DNA of 11,431 nt, from NCBI GenBank assembly GCA_012728505.1, contig JAAYEY010000122.1, positions 1 to 11,431 on the forward strand, read 5' to 3'. The notes under the pieces were generated by a model. That model was not told the DNA's origin, searched no databases, and was given only the letters and a program-made list of their open reading frames with translations. The position numbers and the translations under genes are program-made. Positions within the stretch are counted from its first letter, which is position 1. Every line of letters starts with the position of its first letter. Shown one piece after another: positions 1 through 5,562 of the stretch. This stretch comes from Synergistaceae bacterium (GTDB lineage: Bacteria > Synergistota > Synergistia > Synergistales > Synergistaceae).

Positions 1-1
1 C

Positions 2-148
2 TACGTTAAAAGATATTGCGTCATAGCAACAGCAGCATTGTCGGCCCAGGATGCAGCTCCATTTGTGCTTACCGAAAATATTATCGTTATTAAGGAATCC
101 TCTGGGCTAACGCGGACGATTGACCTTTACACAGAAAAACATCATTGA
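2..148 (+). CDS. C-terminal end of an unidentified upstream protein (partial)
   Basis: Frame 2 is open from the window edge to a TGA at 146-148 and gives 48 residues, starting YVKRYCVIATAAL and ending TRTIDLYTEKHH. The other two forward frames stop within the first 30 bases. It lies about 100 bp upstream of efp and on the same strand. The fragment has no recognisable motif. The alternation of hydrophobic and polar residues (VLTENIIVIKESS) suggests beta strands. In Firmicutes an Xaa-Pro aminopeptidase often precedes efp, but this tail does not show a clear match to that family, so I leave it unnamed. The only real support is an uninterrupted frame ending at a plausible gene boundary. It could be chance. 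Confidence 0.5.
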   Translation, partial: YVKRYCVIATAALSAQDAAPFVLTENIIVIKESSGLTRTIDLYTEKHH

Positions 149-150
149 CC

Positions 151-179
151 GCATAAAGACAAACAACCTTTCTTTATGC
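151..179. repeat. Inverted repeat over the efp promoter
   Basis: GCATAAAG (151-158) and CTTTATGC (172-179) are a perfect 8-bp inverted repeat with a 13-nt spacer. No T-run follows, so it does not look like a terminator for the upstream gene. Its arms cover part of the proposed -35 and extended -10, so it could be an operator for a dimeric regulator. It could also be chance in AT-rich DNA. Confidence 0.35.
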
Positions 180-185
180 TATGAT
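156..185 (+). promoter_or_regulatory. Candidate promoter for efp (extended -10)
   Basis: TGCTATGAT at 177-185 is an extended -10 (TGn followed by TATGAT). AAGACA at 156-161 matches four of six -35 positions, with an 18-bp spacer. The start of transcription would fall near 191-193, giving a leader of about 60 nt before efp. An 8-bp inverted repeat (151-158 and 172-179) flanks the core. This is motif reading only. Confidence 0.4.
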
Positions 186-192
186 AATGTGA

Positions 193-229
193 CGCATACA
201 TGGTAATTGTATGCGCTATATGTTTTTTT
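193..229 (+). terminator. Hairpin plus T-run in the efp leader (weak terminator or 5' stem-loop)
   Basis: CGCATACA (193-200) and TGTATGCG (208-215) form a perfect 8-bp stem with a 7-nt loop. A run of seven T follows at 223-229, but seven bases separate stem and T-run, which is long for an intrinsic terminator. It could end the transcript of the gene whose tail is at 2-148. If the proposed promoter at 156-185 is used, it would instead sit at the very 5' end of the efp mRNA as a protective stem-loop. Confidence 0.35.
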
Positions 230-252
230 AAAGAGCACAGGGAGGTTTTTCA

Positions 253-825
253 ATGGCACAAATTGTGGACACCAGTGATTTTCGTCCAGGACTTAAGGTC
301 AAATGGGAAGGCGGGATGTGGGTAATTCTTGAATGCTCCCATCACAAGATGGGAAGGGGAGGAGCAATAGTAAGAACTAAGCTTCGCAACCTTGAGACCG
401 GATCTTCTGTTGAGCAGTCATTTAAGTCGGGAGAACGATTTGAAAGGATAGTTTTTGATGAAAGACCTGCCCATTACCAATATAAAGATGGAGACGACTA
501 TGTTTTTATGGACATGGAATCATTTGACCAAGTATACTTGTCTGAGGATATTTTAGGGGATGCGGTCAAATATCTGATCGACGACCTTCAAGTCAATTTT
601 GATCTGTACGAAGAGCGGGTGATGGGTATAGAACTTCCAACCTCGGTTGCAATGCAGATTACGGATACACCTCCCGCATTTAAGGGAGATACAGCATCTG
701 GCGGAGGCAAACCTGCCACTACAGAGACAGGCCTTGTCATAACGGTACCGTTTTTTGTTGAGAACGGTGAAATGGTTCTTGTTGATACAAGAACCGGAGA
801 ATACCTTGAAAGAGCAAAGAAATAA
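253..825 (+). CDS. efp: Elongation factor P
   Basis: EF-P binds between the P and E sites of the ribosome and relieves stalling at polyproline stretches in the cytoplasm. The 190-residue product has the family length and its three beta-barrel domains: an N-terminal KOW-like domain (about 1-65), a central OB domain (about 66-130), and a C-terminal OB domain ending in the hallmark VDTRTGEYLER at about 177-187. ATG 253 is preceded by GGGAGG at 240-245. The P-site tip loop reads KMGRG (residues 32-36). Arg35 therefore sits where E. coli has the modified Lys34 and where EarP-type bacteria have the rhamnosylated arginine. The same MGRG loop is known from Thermotoga EF-P. No modification enzyme gene is in the window. 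The next gene starts 15 bp after the stop (tandem TAA), so they are probably co-transcribed. Identity is secure. Confidence 0.97.
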   Translation: MAQIVDTSDFRPGLKVKWEGGMWVILECSHHKMGRGGAIVRTKLRNLETGSSVEQSFKSGERFERIVFDERPAHYQYKDGDDYVFMDMESFDQVYLSEDILGDAVKYLIDDLQVNFDLYEERVMGIELPTSVAMQITDTPPAFKGDTASGGGKPATTETGLVITVPFFVENGEMVLVDTRTGEYLERAKK

Positions 826-840
826 TAAGGGGGGATCCTG

Positions 841-1239
841 ATGAGCGCATGGGAAAAGATAGCTTACCTAAGAGGATTGATCGATGGTCAGAAGCAAGCG
901 GACACGCCTGAGAAGGAAAAGTTTTATGGCGCATTGATGGAAACGCTTGAATCCTTGGCACAAGGCATGGAGGATCACGAAAAAGTACATCTGGAGCTCA
1001 ACGACTATCTCGAACAACTTGATGAAGATGTGAGCGAGCTTGAGGATGATTTCGACGCCCTTCTCGAGGACGATGATGAAGATGATGACGATTATGAAGA
1101 GTTTGATGAAGAAGAGTATGCCTCGGTGACATGCCCGGAATGTTGTAAGGATTTTTATTATGAGCCTGCCGCCTATGAAGAAGATGAAGATCTTCTCTGT
1201 CCTCACTGTGGGAAGCCCTTCAAGTATCCCGAAGAATAA
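841..1239 (+). CDS. Acidic CD1247-type protein with C-terminal zinc ribbon
   Basis: The product has 132 residues. The N-terminal part (about 1-65, WEKIAYLRGLIDGQK...) is helical and resembles the domain that annotation pipelines call the CD1247 N-terminal domain of clostridial proteins. Residues about 68-92 are almost all Asp and Glu (for example DDDEDDDDYEEFDEEE). The C-terminal part carries a CPEC...CPHCG zinc ribbon with Cys98, Cys101, Cys120 and Cys123, plus an extra Cys102. This layout suggests a soluble cytoplasmic protein; the function is unknown, and binding to a basic partner is only a guess. ATG 841 follows AAGGGGGG at 827-834, and the gene lies 15 bp after efp, a neighbourhood also recalled from clostridia. 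Family assignment is from memory of motif layout and is moderately sure. The large frame on the opposite strand is an artefact of this acidic region. Confidence 0.8.
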   Translation: MSAWEKIAYLRGLIDGQKQADTPEKEKFYGALMETLESLAQGMEDHEKVHLELNDYLEQLDEDVSELEDDFDALLEDDDEDDDDYEEFDEEEYASVTCPECCKDFYYEPAAYEEDEDLLCPHCGKPFKYPEE

Positions 1240-1282
1240 AATAACAACTAAAAAATAGATTAATTTCGGAACTAGTTGTCGA

Positions 1283-1290
1283 TAAGGAGG
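1283..1290 (+). promoter_or_regulatory. Strong ribosome binding site that fixes the Asp23 start at 1300
   Basis: TAAGGAGG at 1283-1290 is a near-perfect Shine-Dalgarno sequence nine bases before ATG 1300. A longer reading from TTG 1276 would translate straight through it (as SIRRN), so that longer start is rejected. Confidence 0.85.
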
Positions 1291-1299
1291 AATAACCGC

Positions 1300-1782
1300 A
1301 TGGTCGAGAATAATAAAGACGACTTCGTAGTAAACGAAGCAGAGGAACATGAAGAAATCGTTGCAGGGACCACTATCGATCAGTCTAACCTTGAAGGAAA
1401 GATACGTATTTCTGAAGATGTTATCGCTCAGCTTGCGACAAAGGCTCTCAACAGCGTTGAAGGCGTTACTCCGGCTAATCCCGGTCTCATGGCCAATCTT
1501 CGCCTTGGAAGAAAAACAGTCAACGGAGTAAGGATATCGATTTCTGACGGCGAAGCCACTGAGATAGTTGTAGACGCATACGTAGCCATAAAGTATGGTC
1601 TTCGCATTCCGGATGTATGCTGGGATGTGCAGGAAGCTGTAAAAGAGCAGATAGAGCGTTTTACAGGTTATAAAATAAAGGGTGTTAATGTATACGTCCA
1701 GGGAGTTACATTTGCTGAAAAAAAAGAACAAGCTGCACCCGGACCGGAAGATACTTATAACACACCAACAAAAGAGGCCTGA
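1300..1782 (+). CDS. Asp23/Gls24 family envelope stress protein
   Basis: Asp23/Gls24 proteins are small cytoplasmic proteins that in Firmicutes collect beneath the membrane and are linked to cell-envelope stress and lipid homeostasis. With the ATG at 1300 this one has 160 residues. A charged, probably disordered tail (1-30) is followed by the Asp23 domain at about 31-138: the opening GKIRISEDVIAQLATKAL (33-50), the GV turn (55-56), the strand EIVVDAYVAIKYG (88-100), and the closing amphipathic helix and strand ending KGVNVYVQGVTF (127-138). A short acidic/Pro tail follows. The gene sits in the position of B. subtilis yqhY, close upstream of nusB. It is followed by a stable hairpin and then by a membrane protein whose soluble domain resembles it. 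Family call is firm; the exact role in this organism is unknown. Confidence 0.92.
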   Translation: MVENNKDDFVVNEAEEHEEIVAGTTIDQSNLEGKIRISEDVIAQLATKALNSVEGVTPANPGLMANLRLGRKTVNGVRISISDGEATEIVVDAYVAIKYGLRIPDVCWDVQEAVKEQIERFTGYKIKGVNVYVQGVTFAEKKEQAAPGPEDTYNTPTKEA

Positions 1783-1798
1783 TTTAACTAAATTTCAG

Positions 1799-1838
1799 CG
1801 ATAGGGCCGGTTTCCTGAATGAGAAACCGGCCCTATCG
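1799..1838 (+). terminator. Perfect 16-bp hairpin between the Asp23 and membrane protein genes
   Basis: CGATAGGGCCGGTTTC (1799-1814) is exactly complementary to 1823-1838 across an 8-nt loop, an unusually stable structure. No U-tract follows on the + strand (the next bases are ATTAAGAGGTG), so it is not a textbook intrinsic terminator. The stem ends only four bases before the next gene's Shine-Dalgarno (1843-1849). It may be a partial terminator, a processing or stability hairpin, or a translation control element. Confidence 0.6.
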
Positions 1839-1842
1839 ATTA

Positions 1843-1849
1843 AGAGGTG
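1843..1849 (+). promoter_or_regulatory. Ribosome binding site that fixes the next start at 1856
   Basis: AGAGGTG at 1843-1849 lies six bases before ATG 1856. The alternative start GTG 1847 lies inside this motif and has no Shine-Dalgarno of its own, so ATG 1856 is preferred. Confidence 0.75.
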
Positions 1850-1855
1850 AAAAAG

Positions 1856-2329
1856 ATGCTTTTTTTATGGTCGGCAAACAAGTTTGGCAAGATATGGATT
1901 GACGGTGACTCTTTCCGCCAGATAGTTTCTAAAAGATTGCCGGAAGGTTATTACTGTCAGGAAGTCTCTTTCATAGGAGATGAAAACCTTCTGAATATTT
2001 ATATTACCATGCCTGAGAATGGCAATGAAGAGGACAAAGTCAGATTGGAAACTAAGTTCAAAGACATCTTCACGAAATCAGGAATGGTGGTCCATATAAA
2101 CTGGATCAGCATAGCGCCTCAGGACAATCCGAAGACTAATCCTATCTGGACTTTGCCGTTATTCTGGGCCGGAGCCGCGGCTTCTTTAGTCGCGCTAGTG
2201 CATCTTGGCCTGAAAGGCATACTTTGGTCTCTTTTTGCTGCAATCATTGGCTATGGAATCTCTTGGATACTGCTTACCGAGGATGGGAAAAAACAAGTTT
2301 CAGTAATGATGCAGCAGTTCAGGAGATGA
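1856..2329 (+). CDS. Two-helix membrane protein with a possible Asp23-like N-terminal domain
   Basis: I do not recognise this as a named family. With ATG 1856 the product has 157 residues: a soluble N-terminal part (1-95) and two hydrophobic segments, about 97-117 (IWTLPLFWAGAAASLVALVHL) and 121-140 (GILWSLFAAIIGYGISWILL), separated by a tight turn, then a short basic tail (EDGKKQVSVMMQQFRR). The hydrophobic pair suggests a membrane hairpin. The soluble part begins GKIWIDGDSFRQIVSKRL (11-28). That matches the opening of the neighbouring Asp23 domain (GKIRISEDVIAQLATKAL) at 8 of 18 positions, and the later strand and helix pattern is also similar. I infer a diverged Asp23-like domain tethered to the membrane, possibly an anchor for the upstream Asp23 protein, as AmaP is in Staphylococcus. 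The stop lies 9 bp before nusB. The gene is surely real; its role is a hypothesis. Confidence 0.8.
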   Translation: MLFLWSANKFGKIWIDGDSFRQIVSKRLPEGYYCQEVSFIGDENLLNIYITMPENGNEEDKVRLETKFKDIFTKSGMVVHINWISIAPQDNPKTNPIWTLPLFWAGAAASLVALVHLGLKGILWSLFAAIIGYGISWILLTEDGKKQVSVMMQQFRR

Positions 2330-2338
2330 TGTTTTAAT

Positions 2339-2767
2339 ATGTCGTCTAAGTCACAGCTGCGCCACAGGTCCCGTGAGATTGCGCTCCAGCTAATTTACCA
2401 GCTAGATATTAGACCCTCTGCTAACGTCGATGAAGTCATAGAGCTTTACCCTTTAGAGGGTGAGGCAGATGGCGTATTTGATTATGCTTGCGAGCTGGTG
2501 AGAGGAGTTATGGACAACTTGGATACCATCTCAGACCTGCTTAGAGAAAACATTATAGGCTGGAGGCCTGAAAGAATGGTAGCTGTCGACAAGGTAGTTA
2601 TATCAATTGCCCTTTATGAGGGTGTTATATCTAAAAAAGTACCTATCGCAGTTTCGATATCAGAAGCAGTTGTACTGGCTAAGGTTTTTGGAACAGCAGA
2701 ATCGGGCCGTTTCGTTAATGGTGTTTTGGGGAGAATCGTCAGAAAAGAAGAGCCTCCGTTAACTTAG
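2339..2767 (+). CDS. nusB: Transcription antitermination protein NusB
   Basis: NusB pairs with NusE (ribosomal protein S10) on boxA RNA and supports antitermination of rRNA operons. The 142-residue all-helical product has the family length. It opens with RHRSREIALQLIYQLD (9-24) and carries the conserved C-terminal signature KVPIAVSISEAVVLAKVFGTAESGRFVNGVLGRI at about 101-134. ATG 2339 lies 9 bp after the preceding stop. The nearest Shine-Dalgarno-like sequence, AGGAG at 2321-2325, is 13 bases upstream inside that gene, so translation may be partly coupled. The order Asp23, nusB, xseA matches the Bacillus/Clostridium arrangement, though folD, which sits between nusB and xseA in B. subtilis, is absent here. 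Confidence 0.95.
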   Translation: MSSKSQLRHRSREIALQLIYQLDIRPSANVDEVIELYPLEGEADGVFDYACELVRGVMDNLDTISDLLRENIIGWRPERMVAVDKVVISIALYEGVISKKVPIAVSISEAVVLAKVFGTAESGRFVNGVLGRIVRKEEPPLT

Positions 2768-2773
2768 AATGCC

Positions 2774-3997
2774 ATGTTTAAATATGAAAAAGAAGCAATA
2801 CTTACCGTAGATGAAGTAACAAACAAAATTCGCGAAGCTCTTTATGCTTCCGGTGAATTTCAGAATATCTCCGTCAGGGGAGAACTCCTAGGATTTAAAA
2901 AACATTCAAGTGGGCACGCCTACTTTACAATAATTGGAGCAGAGACAAGGATTTCTTGTGTCCTGTTCCGTTCGAACGCCTCTTCTGTCATCTTGTGGCC
3001 AAAGGATGGAGATGAGGTTCTTGTTTGTGGAAAAGTTGATGTATATGGAGCGAGAGGTTCATACCAGATATATGCAACTACACTCTTGCCGCTTGGAGAA
3101 GGAGCTAAGGCGAGAGCTAAAGAGATGCTGTTCCAGAAGTTGACAGCTGAGGGAGTATTTGATATCAGACATAAGAGGCCACTTCCTCTCTTCCCCCGAA
3201 AAGTAGCTGTGATAACTTCCCCTACCGGCGCTGCTGTACAGGATGTAATAAAGATTGCTTCCCTCAGATTCCCGGCGTCAGAGATCTTGGTTGTACCAAG
3301 CCTCATGCAGGGTACAGGAGCTTCTTCTGAGATAAGAGATGCCTTTTCGAAATGTGCCTCTATGCACGATATCTCTCTCGTTATGCTCGTTAGGGGCGGC
3401 GGAAGTAGAGATGATCTTGATACCTTTGATACTGAAGACGTCGTCAGATCGATTCGCTCTTCTCCCGTTCCCGTAATAACAGGACTTGGTCATCAAATAG
3501 ACAAGACTCTTTCAGATCTGGCAGCCGATGCTGAAGCACCGACACCTTCGGGAGCAGCAGAGAGGGTCTTCCCCGATTCAAAAGAGCTCTCAGCCTTCAT
3601 AAAAGGTTCGATGCGTTCAATGCACGCTCACATATACAACAAAATCATAAAAATCAACTCTGATCTTAGCGACTCAAAAAAAAGGCTTCATTTCGGCATC
3701 ACCAGAGGCGCATGTTTACCTGCCTCTGATTATTTAAATAACGTATTCAGTTCCCTTGTCTCCAATTTGAGTTACAGGCTTTCTAAAGCAGAGACAAAGC
3801 TAACTTCGACGGCAGGAGCTCTACAGAGTCTCTCTCCGCTTGCTGTGATGTCAAGAGGATTTACGATATGCAGGGACAGTGAGGGCAATATGATAAAAGA
3901 TGTGTCCGCTCTTTCAGAACAACAGAATATAGACATATACTTCAGAGACGGACATGCAGAAGCAGGTATAAAAAACATATCTAAAGACAGCCGTTAA
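2774..3997 (+). CDS. xseA: Exodeoxyribonuclease VII large subunit
   Basis: XseA is the catalytic subunit of exonuclease VII, which degrades single-stranded DNA from both ends and needs several copies of the small subunit XseB. The 407-residue product has an N-terminal OB-fold (about 8-108) with NISVRGELLGFKKHSSGHAYFTI, then the nuclease domain with RKVAVITSPTGAAVQDV (142-158), VRGGGSRDDLDTF (206-218), GHQID (239-243) and APTPSGAAE (255-263), then a helical region for XseB contact and a short C-terminal domain (SRGFTI). In E. coli the third motif reads GHETD, so Gln replaces Glu here while the His and Asp are kept. ATG 2774 has no clear Shine-Dalgarno and lies 6 bp after nusB, so it probably relies on coupling. 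No xseB follows: the next 103 bp are non-coding and then mtnA begins. Confidence 0.95.
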   Translation: MFKYEKEAILTVDEVTNKIREALYASGEFQNISVRGELLGFKKHSSGHAYFTIIGAETRISCVLFRSNASSVILWPKDGDEVLVCGKVDVYGARGSYQIYATTLLPLGEGAKARAKEMLFQKLTAEGVFDIRHKRPLPLFPRKVAVITSPTGAAVQDVIKIASLRFPASEILVVPSLMQGTGASSEIRDAFSKCASMHDISLVMLVRGGGSRDDLDTFDTEDVVRSIRSSPVPVITGLGHQIDKTLSDLAADAEAPTPSGAAERVFPDSKELSAFIKGSMRSMHAHIYNKIIKINSDLSDSKKRLHFGITRGACLPASDYLNNVFSSLVSNLSYRLSKAETKLTSTAGALQSLSPLAVMSRGFTICRDSEGNMIKDVSALSEQQNIDIYFRDGHAEAGIKNISKDSR

Positions 3998-4100
3998 AGG
4001 CTTCGCAATATCAGAAAAACACGTACATAACAGTTGCCGGTTTTAACAACAACAACTTTTTTATTCTTCGATACAATAACTTTTTAATGGGGTGAATTAA

Positions 4101-5105
4101 ATGCTGCCCAAAACAATAGAATGGCTGTGCGAAATCCCTCTTATGAGGCTTTTAGACCAGAGAAAAATACCGACATCTATAGAGTTTAGAGACTGCAGGA
4201 CTTATGAGGAGACAGCTGCGGCGATAGAGGACATGACAGTAAGAGGCGCACCCGCCATAGGTGTTGCAGCTGCTTATGGGGTGGTTCTTGCTGCACATAT
4301 CGACCATTCAAAAATTGAGGATGCGTTTTTGAGACTTTCCGCGACCAGACCTACCGCTGTTAACCTCTTTTGGTCGATCGAAAGAATGAGATTAGTTTAC
4401 ACTGAATATAAAGAGAGTCCGGAGCTTTACCAAATGCTTGAATCGGAAGCCCTAAAAATAGAAAGAGAAGATCGCGAAATAAACAGAAAAATTGGTGAGT
4501 CAGGCCAGAAAATACTTCCTGAAATAGCTACAGTGATAACACACTGCAACGCCGGCGCCCTTGCAACGGCTGGTTACGGAACTGCACTTGGCGTCTTAAG
4601 AGCGGCTAAAGAGGCTGGCAAACAAATTAAGGTCTATGCCGATGAAACAAGGCCGCGGCTTCAAGGAGGAAGACTGACAGCTTTTGAACTCTGTGAGGAT
4701 GGATTCGATGTTACAGTTATCTGTGATTCTATGGCTCCCTTTTTAATGTCGAGAGAGAAGATCGATGCGGTCATAACAGGAGCTGACAGGATCGCTCTTA
4801 ACGGAGATACGGCCAATAAAATAGGGACATATGGGTTAGCTGTTTCAGCTAAAAGACACAATGTTCCATTTTATATAGCTGCTCCTATTAGTACAATAGA
4901 TTTTAACTGCCCAACCGGAGAGATGATACCGATAGAAGAGAGAGACCATGATGAAGTCCGGATGGCAGGCAGTGAAATCTTTGTTTATAAAAAAGCGAAG
5001 GTCTGGAACCCAGCCTTTGACGTTACGCCGGCCGAACTTATCACAGGGATAATTACCGAAGCAGGAATATTTGAACCATCACACATAAAGGAACTACAAG
5101 AATGA
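4101..5105 (+). CDS. mtnA: S-methyl-5-thioribose-1-phosphate isomerase
   Basis: MtnA converts 5-methylthioribose-1-phosphate to 5-methylthioribulose-1-phosphate during methylthioadenosine salvage. The 334 residues match the family length. Visible signatures are VRGAPAIGVAAAYG (47-60), THCNAGALATAGYGTALGV (147-165) with the expected catalytic Cys149, YADETRPRLQGGRLTAFEL (179-197), and TGADRIALNGDTANKIGTYGLA (226-247) with the expected catalytic Asp229. ATG 4101 follows GGGGTG at 4089-4094. The related eIF2B-like and ribose-1,5-bisphosphate isomerase families lack this set. None of the aerobic methionine salvage genes mtnB-mtnE are in the window. In an anaerobe the product may instead feed an aldolase shunt, or the enzyme may also act on 5-deoxyribose-1-phosphate; both are inference. 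The gene is followed by a long non-coding gap before ahcY, so it may be transcribed apart from ahcY-mtaD. Confidence 0.95.
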   Translation: MLPKTIEWLCEIPLMRLLDQRKIPTSIEFRDCRTYEETAAAIEDMTVRGAPAIGVAAAYGVVLAAHIDHSKIEDAFLRLSATRPTAVNLFWSIERMRLVYTEYKESPELYQMLESEALKIEREDREINRKIGESGQKILPEIATVITHCNAGALATAGYGTALGVLRAAKEAGKQIKVYADETRPRLQGGRLTAFELCEDGFDVTVICDSMAPFLMSREKIDAVITGADRIALNGDTANKIGTYGLAVSAKRHNVPFYIAAPISTIDFNCPTGEMIPIEERDHDEVRMAGSEIFVYKKAKVWNPAFDVTPAELITGIITEAGIFEPSHIKELQE

Positions 5106-5136
5106 ATTCGATACGAAATCTGGCTTAGCTTTCCTG

Positions 5137-5152
5137 CATGATTCTTATCATG
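5137..5152. repeat. Short hairpin just after mtnA
   Basis: CATGAT (5137-5142) and ATCATG (5147-5152) are a perfect 6-bp inverted repeat with a TCTT loop, extendable past one mismatch by three more weak pairs. No T-run follows. It may mark the 3' end of the mtnA transcript, but it does not meet terminator criteria. Confidence 0.35.
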
Positions 5153-5173
5153 AGGGGATTGGATATCAGTTGG

Positions 5174-5426
5174 GCGGGCTGCGGCAGAAAACGTGTCGCG
5201 GTAGTCGATAGCAAATCGGTTGGCAGTCAATGGGTATGAATCGGTCAAAAGACTGTAAGGGACGAAGATCCTGGCCCCCATCGTCTCCCCTCCCGCTCAA
5301 GTGCATACGGGAAAGACGGTGAGAGAGGATTTCTTGCTGTGTTTGGTTGCCCTCCCAATCGATTTCCAATTGACTACCAACCGATTTGCCATCGACTCCC
5401 GCGGCATATTACTCGCCGCTGCCCCC
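5174..5426. repeat. Imperfect inverted-repeat element with nested hairpin between mtnA and ahcY
   Basis: The left arm (about 5176-5229) and right arm (about 5371-5424) are inverted copies. Aligned by hand without gaps, 43 of 54 positions match, and the innermost 27 positions (5203-5229 with 5371-5397) differ at only two. The roughly 140-nt centre has its own nested pairing: 5268-5272 with 5326-5330, 5282-5286 with 5314-5318, and 5291-5295 with 5308-5312. The stretch looks clearly richer in G and C than the flanking genes. Frames of 67 and 98 codons on the minus strand run through it but resemble no protein I know. It has no transposase. Candidates are a MITE-like or palindromic intergenic repeat, or a structured RNA. 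The structure itself is directly visible; its identity is open. Confidence 0.7.
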
Positions 5427-5534
5427 TAGCAGTCTTTTGATCGCTTCACTCCGGACGTTCCACCTGGCAGTCCTTGGTGTCTTTGAAAATAACTTTGTCA
5501 TAGATACTTCAAACAGTCACAGATTTATCTGCTG

Positions 5535-5562
5535 TTGAGTGGTAATATTAAAGCAATATAGA
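5535..5562 (+). promoter_or_regulatory. Candidate promoter for ahcY-mtaD
   Basis: TTGAGT (5535-5540) and TATAGA (5557-5562) match four of six consensus positions each, with a 16-bp spacer, in the AT-rich stretch upstream of ahcY. The leader would be about 135 nt. The palindrome at 5512-5536 overlaps the -35 edge and could be an operator. The match is modest and other AT-rich hexamers in the region compete. Confidence 0.3.

Noticed and set aside
1244..1279. Inverted repeat ACAACTA / TAGTTGT before the Asp23 gene
   Set aside because: Only 7 bp of AT-rich stem with a 22-nt loop and no T-run; likely chance.
1276..1299. Upstream TTG start for the Asp23 gene
   Set aside because: It would translate through the strong AAGGAGG site; ATG 1300 has ideal spacing.
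868..1731. 287-codon open frame on the minus strand
   Set aside because: It lies opposite the CD1247-type and Asp23 genes. Its Phe/Ile-rich product comes from reading acidic GAT/GAA codons backwards, and it has no family resemblance or Shine-Dalgarno.
1847..1855. GTG start for the membrane protein
   Set aside because: The GTG is part of the AGAGGTG ribosome binding site serving ATG 1856 and has no site of its own.
3998..4100. Terminator or promoter between xseA and mtnA
   Set aside because: There is a T-run (4057-4062) but no GC-rich stem before it. TACAAT at 4072-4077 resembles a -10 but has no matching -35, so neither is listed as a feature.
5166..5369. Minus-strand frames (67 and 98 codons) in the mtnA-ahcY gap
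   Set aside because: They run through the palindromic element, have no recognisable protein motif, and the longer one also runs into mtnA. They look like by-products of the element's composition.
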